Shown one piece after another: positions 58,285 through 64,000 of a stretch of 64,000 bases of DNA. Origin of the DNA: an uncultured Phascolarctobacterium sp. (GTDB lineage Bacteria; Bacillota; Negativicutes; Acidaminococcales; Acidaminococcaceae); NCBI GenBank assembly GCA_900547415.1, contig URGS01000006.1, forward strand, positions 28,398 to 92,397. The letters are read 5' to 3'. The stretch's first letter is position 1. Each line of letters begins with the position of its first letter. The notes under the pieces are model-generated. The model was not told the origin of the DNA, made no database searches, and worked only from the letters and a program-made list of their open reading frames with translations. A program made the position numbers and the translations under genes.

Positions 58285-58317
58285 ACGAGACGACTTCGGT
58301 CGTCTCGTTTTTCTTTA
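58285..58317 (+). terminator. Rho-independent terminator
   Basis: ACGAGACGAC-TTCG-GTCGTCTCGT followed by TTTTTCTTT, 52 nt after the ATPase stop. Confidence 0.95.
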
Positions 58318-58563
58318 TGCATAAATAGGACAAGTTGAGTTATTGATGGGGTAGAAGAAAGCAGGCAATTTAAAATTGCTTTTTAAATTGTATCAACTGA
58401 AACACTGTTTATTTTTGAAAGGTGAAATAAATGTGAAATGCATATAACAGCAGGAAATTTTATTGTTTAATAGAAATGTACACGGGGGGTAGATAATTGT
58501 TGTTTAAATATTAAGTTTCTCCCGAAGCTATGATGTAATATAAACTCGTTAGGAGGGATATTT
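58318..58563 (+). promoter_or_regulatory. Upstream region of the immunity-like island
   Basis: No gene. A promoter before 58564 may use TATGAT/TAATAT near 58528-58545; the -35 is not clear. GTTAGGAGGGATATTT is the ribosome site of the first island gene. Confidence 0.4.
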
Positions 58564-59667
58564 ATGAGCTTAAAATATAAATGCCCGGAATGTGGAACCC
58601 CGTTAGGCTTTGAAGGATTGTGCTGGCATTGCAGAGCAAAGCAGTACAGAAAAGAGGTTGCTAATTGGACTGCACAGGAGGTTGAAGAAAAAATAAACCA
58701 GGTGCTTGCTAAATTAAGGATTTCTACAGAAGATGATTTTTATAGCTCCAAGGAATGTGAAATTCTTGATAATTTGATGACCAAGGGTGTGGTGGCTAAG
58801 CAAATTGCTGAGGCTGCCTGCGAGCGAGAAATTTTTTATCCAAGCCATTTGTATTACAAGGCTGGGGAGAATGTTAGAGATAAGCTGATAGAAAAAATAA
58901 TGACTACAAAAGATTCTAATGAAGCGGGCTCTTTGCTAAGGTGTCTGGCCATGGTTGGCGATAAAAAAGCTCAGGATGCTTTGTATGAGCTTAAGATTAA
59001 TCCAAGACCATGGAGAAAGAAGCTTTTTGTAGATGCCGATGTATATGCTGAAGAGGGCGGTTGGACTTTTGATAGCAATAATAATTATATAAAGCTAAAT
59101 TATGATAAATGCTTTGCTTTTGTTGAAGGTGATAAAAAAGAGGAGAACGGTACCTTTATTGCCAGAAAAAGAGGCGAGAAATGTCCACACTGTGGCTGTG
59201 AATTGATGGATATTTTGGTAATAGATGGCAGAGATGAACGATTTTCCTTTTTGGGCTTAGATGGAATTATTACAGCCAGCTGCTGCCCCAACTGTGTAAG
59301 CATGACTGACGAGATTTCTAATAAGTTTACACTTGATGGTAAAAGCGAGATTTTGGCTTTTGAGGGAACTGACGAAAATTATTGTCGTGCAGAGGACATA
59401 GAACTGATGGTAGAAAATAAATTAGTTGTTTCTGCGGATGCAAAGCCAGTTTTTTATGGTGGCTTTAATAGTGACGTAAACACTATAGGTGGTTTTGCAA
59501 GCTGGGTGCAGGACTGGGAATATAGAAAGTGTCCTGAATGTGGAAAAAAGATGAAGTATCTTGCTCAAATTCATTGGGATACGATTATGGATTGTGCTGA
59601 AGGAACCTTATATGTTGAAATTTGTCCGGAGTGTAGGATAATCACTATGTTTCATCAGCAGACCTAA
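58564..59667 (+). CDS. Multi-zinc-ribbon protein of an immunity-like island
   Basis: Encodes 367 aa. Four Cys-pair clusters: CPECGTPLGFEGLCWHC at the N terminus, CPHCGCEL (about 204), CCPNC (about 238) and CPECGKKMKYL with a late CPEC (about 322-357). The C-terminal third resembles DUF1963/YwqG-like proteins (KCPECGKKM ... LAQIHWD ... GTLYVEICPEC). Such proteins are frequent in polymorphic-toxin immunity loci. First gene of the island. Confidence 0.65.
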   Translation: MSLKYKCPECGTPLGFEGLCWHCRAKQYRKEVANWTAQEVEEKINQVLAKLRISTEDDFYSSKECEILDNLMTKGVVAKQIAEAACEREIFYPSHLYYKAGENVRDKLIEKIMTTKDSNEAGSLLRCLAMVGDKKAQDALYELKINPRPWRKKLFVDADVYAEEGGWTFDSNNNYIKLNYDKCFAFVEGDKKEENGTFIARKRGEKCPHCGCELMDILVIDGRDERFSFLGLDGIITASCCPNCVSMTDEISNKFTLDGKSEILAFEGTDENYCRAEDIELMVENKLVVSADAKPVFYGGFNSDVNTIGGFASWVQDWEYRKCPECGKKMKYLAQIHWDTIMDCAEGTLYVEICPECRIITMFHQQT

Positions 59668-59681
59668 AAGGAGAAGCCTGT

Positions 59682-59912
59682 ATGGATAATATGATTACAG
59701 TATTTATACAAGAAAATAGAATTCTTATTACACTAGTAATGGGAATTGTTATTTTAATAGGTAGCATAATGAACTGGAACTGGCTTTGTGACCCAACTGG
59801 AGCCCCAGACTCTCAGCTTTATGGCAGAGGCTCTAGAAGAATAATTTTTTTAGCAGCAGGAGCCATTTTAATCGTGGTTAGCATTTGGGAGTTTGTATTG
59901 GGATGGAATTAA
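59682..59912 (+). CDS. Imm17-like two-helix membrane immunity protein
   Basis: Encodes 76 aa, two membrane helices (ILITLVMGIVILIGSIMNW and IIFLAAGAILIVVSIWEF) joined by a short loop with NWNWLCDPTGAP and a conserved-looking GRGSRR. Size, NWxW and layout match immunity protein 17. It would block a toxin acting at the inner membrane. Confidence 0.75.
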   Translation: MDNMITVFIQENRILITLVMGIVILIGSIMNWNWLCDPTGAPDSQLYGRGSRRIIFLAAGAILIVVSIWEFVLGWN

Positions 59913-59925
59913 GGAGGAATGCAGG

Positions 59926-61308
59926 ATGAGTTTGCCAAAACGCGACGGCGTAAATGACCGCTATTATCTGATACATAAATCAGATACAGCTTTAGAAGTG
60001 CTGGCAGAGGCAGATATCTGCATACAAGATATTCTGGATGGTACTGCTCGTGAAAATCATTCTGCATATCCGACTGTGGTGCGTAACAAAAACGGAACGC
60101 CTTTTCTTCCTAGTCAGATATTGGAGCGGTATCTATCAAAACTATCCTTTAAGGGGTTTCCTTATGAGGATGCAGTTTTATTTTGTGATGCTTTGCGTAA
60201 TTTAGTAGGTTGGACAGAGATTCGTTATGCATTGGGAAAATACATTAAACATAGGGTACAGGAAAATTTTTTTGAGGTTGGAGAAAAAGAGGACTGTTTT
60301 TCGCCTTATCCGCCCTGCACCGTATGGCCTGAGCTACGGCCTGAGGATGTGGACGAGAACCTGCTGCGTTTTACATGCTATGTTGCAGTTTGCTATACAG
60401 TGTATGGAGCCAGCTATGATACCATTACAACAGAACACTATCTAAATCTGGTTTCCCAAATCCGTCCTGATATGGTAAAGAAATTGAAAACTAATGGCAG
60501 TGGCAAATTGCCACCTAATATCCAAAAGCGAAAAACAAAGCACCTGACCGCCTCGGCCAACGATGCTTTTGCTATTATTCGCATTACGGCTAAGGATTAT
60601 ACGGAGGAGTGCTATGCTGAGATTCTTGAATATCTGTGTGAAGTGCTGGAACAGAAAGAATTTCCACGCAGCTATTCGGTGGAGTATCGTGGAAAGGAGA
60701 AAATTTATCTGCCTATTTCAGGACTACCAAAGAAGGGGATAAATCAGCTTTTTGCCTGCGCTGTGCAGTATCAAAATCTGCATCCTGTTATGGAGCGATA
60801 TGCACGTCTAGCTATGCAAGAGTATGAGTATTACCAAAATCTTGCTGATGAATATTGTGCTATGCCTGGTACCTTTGTGGTGTTTGCTTTGGGATTAGAG
60901 GGAGTGCAGTGGCGTTCTTTAGTGTGCGATTATTTGGATATGTGCGATGATGAGCACTCATCCTTGCAAGAGAAGTTCATACAGGCTTTTTTCAAAAAAT
61001 ATGGATTTACACTTCAGACACTTCCTGTATTGGTTCACGGTGTCCAGTCTATGCAGAATCTGAAACCTGCAAAAGAGTTTCGTACCTTGATTGCCAATGA
61101 GGAGAGCTTGAACGCTTTGCTTGAGGTGAAGAATCATTTAGATGAGTACTTGCCAGAAGAAAATTGTCAAAATAAAAGAGAGCAGGACTTCCTTTGGCAA
61201 GAGGTACTCTGGGGAATTTGGGGCCAAGCTGCGGAAAATGGCGGTAGTAAGGTTATAAAAGCAGCACCGAAGGAACTGAAAGAGAAATATCAGCAAGTAT
61301 TTGCGTAA
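59926..61308 (+). CDS. Large protein of the immunity-like island sharing a C-terminal tail
   Basis: Encodes 460 aa from MSLPKRDGVN; AAGGAGGAATGCAGG precedes the ATG at 59926. It is soluble and helical, with no catalytic motif that I recognise; it may be one of the large DUF families kept in such loci. The last 36 residues (EVLWGIWGQAAENGGSKVIK...) are almost the same as those of the ankyrin protein at 63323-63778 and are probably a shared functional tail. Confidence 0.65.
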   Translation: MSLPKRDGVNDRYYLIHKSDTALEVLAEADICIQDILDGTARENHSAYPTVVRNKNGTPFLPSQILERYLSKLSFKGFPYEDAVLFCDALRNLVGWTEIRYALGKYIKHRVQENFFEVGEKEDCFSPYPPCTVWPELRPEDVDENLLRFTCYVAVCYTVYGASYDTITTEHYLNLVSQIRPDMVKKLKTNGSGKLPPNIQKRKTKHLTASANDAFAIIRITAKDYTEECYAEILEYLCEVLEQKEFPRSYSVEYRGKEKIYLPISGLPKKGINQLFACAVQYQNLHPVMERYARLAMQEYEYYQNLADEYCAMPGTFVVFALGLEGVQWRSLVCDYLDMCDDEHSSLQEKFIQAFFKKYGFTLQTLPVLVHGVQSMQNLKPAKEFRTLIANEESLNALLEVKNHLDEYLPEENCQNKREQDFLWQEVLWGIWGQAAENGGSKVIKAAPKELKEKYQQVFA

Positions 61309-61318
61309 GGAGAACGCT

Positions 61319-62161
61319 ATGAAAAAGAGAAGGGTTAAGGACTTTATTGCACTTTATGCTCCTGAGGATGAGGAAAAGCTAGTGCTAATCCAAACTGGTA
61401 CCAGTGCCGATAGAACTTTTTTGGATACATTTTGGACAGCACATGTTTACGCTCTTGCTATGGCAGATGCTGAGACAGAGCAGATAATATCTGAAAGATG
61501 TTATTTAAGCTGGCCGGTGACGGAACAGCAGCGGGAATCAGAAGAGTATACTGAGCGATTTCGCAAAGGAAATATTTATCGAATCAAGGTTCATAGATGG
61601 AAAGGTAATGCTCTCAGTGAACCCCATTGGTATGTAACAGATGTGTTGGAGGAAGGTGTGTCCTGTCCGGCACTGGAGAAAATTTGGGAGGATTATACAA
61701 AACCAATCCTTTTAGAGGATGAGGTTCTAGGGAAGCTTACGCTGAATCGTGAAACGAGTACATTTAATGGAACCTGTAAGTGGATGGGAAAAGACGTGAA
61801 TATTTCGTTGGATGTTAATATTGAAAAGAAATCATCTTGGACTCGTGTAACCAATGTTATCAAAAAACTGGTAGCAGAACAAAAGGATTGGGACAAGTCA
61901 CTGCGTGCGAAGGCGGCACAAAAGCTTACTGCTCAGGCTAACGAATGGTTGGCGGATAATGACCAGACTGACCGAAATTCAGAGAAAGATCCAATAACCG
62001 AGGGTGAGTTCGCACAACGCATCATACTAACCGAGTTTACAGTATCTCCTGGTGGTCGTTTTACAGCTTGGTACGAGGACGATGATATGTTCTGGGGTCA
62101 TGTAATCACTGTGGATGGAACACTGAAAAAAGGACCCATTGGAGCTGATATACAAGGTTGA
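61319..62161 (+). CDS. DUF2262-domain protein, probable immunity protein
   Basis: Encodes 280 aa from MKKRRVKDF; AAGGAGAACGCT precedes the ATG. The C-terminal domain (about 130-278) ends with FTVSPGGRFTAWYEDDDMFW, then GHVITVDGTLKKGPIGADIQ, the DUF2262 hallmark. The N-terminal half resembles a small beta domain. Members are common in toxin-immunity islands. Confidence 0.75.
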   Translation: MKKRRVKDFIALYAPEDEEKLVLIQTGTSADRTFLDTFWTAHVYALAMADAETEQIISERCYLSWPVTEQQRESEEYTERFRKGNIYRIKVHRWKGNALSEPHWYVTDVLEEGVSCPALEKIWEDYTKPILLEDEVLGKLTLNRETSTFNGTCKWMGKDVNISLDVNIEKKSSWTRVTNVIKKLVAEQKDWDKSLRAKAAQKLTAQANEWLADNDQTDRNSEKDPITEGEFAQRIILTEFTVSPGGRFTAWYEDDDMFWGHVITVDGTLKKGPIGADIQG

Positions 62162-62181
62162 CTCAGAGAAGGGGTGTAACT

Positions 62182-62631
62182 ATGAATCATACAGAAGAAA
62201 CAAAGCTGCTGGAGCAGATTGAGAATTGGAATGATGCGGACGAGTATTCACGATGTATAGAGGCCATAGAAGCTATCCCAGAGCAGGAACGGAGTTATTT
62301 GCTTACTGTTAAGCTGAGTAGGGCCTACAGTAATCTAGCAGTATTAGGTGATTATAAAGAGCATGGAACGGATTGTGAGGTGGACGGAAATCTTATCCAA
62401 CATGCTATTGCTATTTTGGAGTCTGTTCGCGTTCAGGGGGAAGATGACCCCTATTGGAATGCTCGTATGGGCTATTCCTGCCTGATGGCATACAGCTCCG
62501 CAGCTACCGCTTATGAATACGCAAAACGATGGCTGGCATTAGCACCAGATGACCAAGCGGCTAAAAAACTTGTGCATGACTGTGAGATGTATATAGAAGA
62601 GGAAAAGGCTTTAAAATTGAATTGTAAATAA
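62182..62631 (+). CDS. TPR-like protein of the immunity-like island
   Basis: Encodes 149 aa from MNHTEETKLL; AGAAGGGGTGTAACT precedes the ATG. Helical repeats: KLSRAYSNLAVLGDYKEHG, YWNARMGYSCLMAYSSAATA and AKRWLALAPDDQAAKKL form TPR-like hairpins. Such proteins recur next to polymorphic-toxin immunity genes; the partner is unknown. Confidence 0.7.
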   Translation: MNHTEETKLLEQIENWNDADEYSRCIEAIEAIPEQERSYLLTVKLSRAYSNLAVLGDYKEHGTDCEVDGNLIQHAIAILESVRVQGEDDPYWNARMGYSCLMAYSSAATAYEYAKRWLALAPDDQAAKKLVHDCEMYIEEEKALKLNCK

Positions 62632-62644
62632 GGAGGAATACATT

Positions 62645-63229
62645 ATGTTAAAAGTAGAAGATATTTTAAGAGAAGATTTTGATTGGGAAGATGTAGAGAT
62701 TGATGAGGATGAATTTGATGTGTTAGAAGCTGAATTGATCATAGATTATTTAAAGAAACACTCTCCAGAAGAAAGACAGCTTTTGGCAATAGACTGGAAT
62801 TTTGATAATTCTAAAGATGTTATCAAATGGATAGCAGAGCAGACTGACACTGATAAAGGAACAGCTTTATTTTTATATTGGTATATGAATCCTCAATTTT
62901 TTAAAAAATATAAAGATAGAGAAGAGTGTGAAGAGGAGGACGGTTGGGCTTTAGAAGATTTTGATATTGTAGAAACTATTGAAAGAAATTATCTTTCTGG
63001 ATTCTATAAAAATCAAAAGTATGCTTTTGACCCTAAAAATGACCCATATAATTCTGATTATGATTGGACGGACGAAGTTGATGAAGATGAAATGAAAAGA
63101 GCTATTCCTGAAGAGATGTACGTTGCTTTAGAGGGAGAAGTTTTGGATAGTCCTAATTGGGAAGAAGGAATTCCTGATGAAGTTACAGCTGTACTTGATA
63201 AGCTTTATGAAGTTTTAGATGAGGAATAG
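62645..63229 (+). CDS. Acidic DUF4274-like immunity protein
   Basis: Encodes 194 aa, very acidic (MLKVEDILREDFDWEDVEID). The middle LLAIDWNFDNSKDVIKWIAE and DKGTALFLYWYMNPQFF match the DUF4274 pattern. The acidity suggests it neutralises a basic nuclease toxin. AAGGAGGAATACATT precedes the ATG. Confidence 0.65.
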   Translation: MLKVEDILREDFDWEDVEIDEDEFDVLEAELIIDYLKKHSPEERQLLAIDWNFDNSKDVIKWIAEQTDTDKGTALFLYWYMNPQFFKKYKDREECEEEDGWALEDFDIVETIERNYLSGFYKNQKYAFDPKNDPYNSDYDWTDEVDEDEMKRAIPEEMYVALEGEVLDSPNWEEGIPDEVTAVLDKLYEVLDEE

Positions 63230-63322
63230 GTTGGAATCGACTGATAAACTAACCATCATGACTTTTTGAGAATCTAGCCGTGTAATAAGTCTTTATTATA
63301 GGATAGAGAAAGCAGGTGCCCT

Positions 63323-63778
63323 ATGTACCAAATTGCATATATTGGCCGTTGGGAGACACTTCCGAAAACGGCTGCGGTCATTTATGAACACGATATTCCC
63401 AAGCTAGAGGAGATGCTCCAAGACGGGTTGAATCTTAATGTTCCTATTCAATTAAGCGAATATATAAAACTTATGCCATTGGAGATTGCTGTTTTTCAAA
63501 ACGATGTACCTATGATTCGTTATTTGTTGGAGCATGGAGCTGATCCTAATTTAGCAGAGGAACAACCCATGCTACTCACTGCTGCTCGTTGTTGTGGGCC
63601 GGATGTGGTGGCGCTCTTTGCTGGACAGGTTGCAAAGCTCAGCCCTAAGCAGAAGGAGCGGGCTTTCCAAGAGGTGCGTTGGGGAATTTGGGGACAAGCT
63701 GCGGAGAATGGTGGTAGTAAGGTTATAAAAGCAGCGCCGAAGGAACTGAGAGAACGGTATCAGGAAATTTTTCGATAA
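63323..63778 (+). CDS. Ankyrin-repeat protein with shared C-terminal tail
   Basis: Encodes 151 aa. Two ankyrin repeats: KTAAVIYEHDIPKLEEMLQD and MPLEIAVFQNDVPMIRYLLE-HGADPN, plus a degenerate third. The last 36 residues (EVRWGIWGQAAENGGSKVIK...) repeat the end of the gene at 59926-61308, in DNA as well as protein. Probably an immunity protein. Confidence 0.75.
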   Translation: MYQIAYIGRWETLPKTAAVIYEHDIPKLEEMLQDGLNLNVPIQLSEYIKLMPLEIAVFQNDVPMIRYLLEHGADPNLAEEQPMLLTAARCCGPDVVALFAGQVAKLSPKQKERAFQEVRWGIWGQAAENGGSKVIKAAPKELRERYQEIFR

Positions 63779-63829
63779 CAGGATGCGTAAAGAGATCTGT
63801 GAAATCTTTTAATATAGGGAGGTTAACCT

Positions 63830-64000
63830 ATGGCATTAAAATTGAACTTTCGTGACATCACCCCGGAGGATACAAAAATTCTTCGTATGGTTGCGCTGAG
63901 AAACGGACAAGTGGAAGATTATCTCTGCTGCGATGTTACCAATGAGGACGGCGTAACACAGACTACCTGGTATAGTAAGGCGGATGTGGCTCTCTGGGGC
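63830..64000 (+). CDS. Start of a further island gene (partial)
   Basis: 57 codons are visible to the right edge: MALKLNFRDITPEDTKILRM, then VALRNGQVEDYLCCDVTNED. TAGGGAGGTTAACCT precedes the ATG at a good distance. No family can be named from this much. Confidence 0.7.
   Translation, partial: MALKLNFRDITPEDTKILRMVALRNGQVEDYLCCDVTNEDGVTQTTWYSKADVALWG

Larger units (their letters stand above)
61201..63778 (+). repeat. Duplicated 108-nt coding tail (61201-61308 and 63671-63778)
   Basis: The last 108 nt of two unrelated genes match at about 90 positions by eye, including a run of 20 or more identical bases over GGTAGTAAGGTTATAAAAGC. Both end in a stop after the match. The regions between the two copies are not part of the repeat. 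Recombination between island genes is the simplest explanation. Confidence 0.8.

Overview
The window comes from a low-to-mid GC bacterium of the Bacillota. Gene content (S14 type Z, C+ L36, YolD/Y-family polymerase pair, a GAAC-N4-GTTC LexA box, Lgt) fits Bacillota. A gut Negativicute, perhaps of the Acidaminococcaceae or Veillonellaceae, is my best guess from overall feel, not from a phylogenetic marker I could test.

Region 1 (1 to about 22985) is most of an integrated siphovirus- or myovirus-like prophage. Its left end lies outside the window. It is organised around a divergent control region at 19741-19860. The CI-like repressor, an ImmA-like protease and a secreted cargo protein run rightward. 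The long early operon runs leftward: Cro-like HTH, LysM membrane protein, Rad50/SbcC-like ATPase, RecT, MBL-fold protein, replication initiator with iterons inside the gene, DnaC-like loader, MazG-like proteins, C5 cytosine methyltransferase, many small genes, VRR-NUC nuclease and an ArpU/RinA-like late regulator. Terminase genes close the window on the left. Inserted between the late regulator and the terminase are a lone DUF2325 gene and a rightward cluster of five or six tiny orphan genes with their own palindrome-controlled promoters next to a small HTH repressor. A large serine recombinase at 21467-23134 sits at the right end and reads into the 3' end of ssrA (tmRNA), which appears to be the attachment site.

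Region 2 (about 23335-30700) is host chromosome: a gene remnant, nfo, an operon of a histone-deacetylase-family protein and a hydantoinase A-like protein, a secreted-protein gene broken by an in-frame amber codon, and an HD-domain hydrolase.

Region 3 (30800-50030) is the complete str-S10-spc-alpha ribosomal supercluster on the minus strand. It starts from a good promoter in front of an L7Ae-like gene and runs rpsL-rpsG-fusA-tuf, rpsJ to rplO, secY, adk, infA, rpmJ, rpsM, rpsK, rpsD, rpoA and rplQ, ending in two terminators. The map gene usually found between adk and infA is absent, and rpoBC do not lie upstream.

Region 4 (50600-56700, minus strand) holds a sodium:solute symporter with a long repeated leader, tRNA-Arg, lgt, a DUF134 regulator with matched palindromic operators plus a NifX/NafY-type protein, and a LexA-boxed YolD/Y-family polymerase operon.

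Region 5 (56770-64000, plus strand) is accessory: an AlbA_2-type remnant, a lone P-loop ATPase, and then a tightly packed series that looks like a polymorphic-toxin immunity island (zinc-ribbon protein, Imm17-like, DUF2262, TPR-like, DUF4274-like, ankyrin). Two unrelated genes in it share the same 36-residue C-terminal tail. The toxin itself is not in the window.
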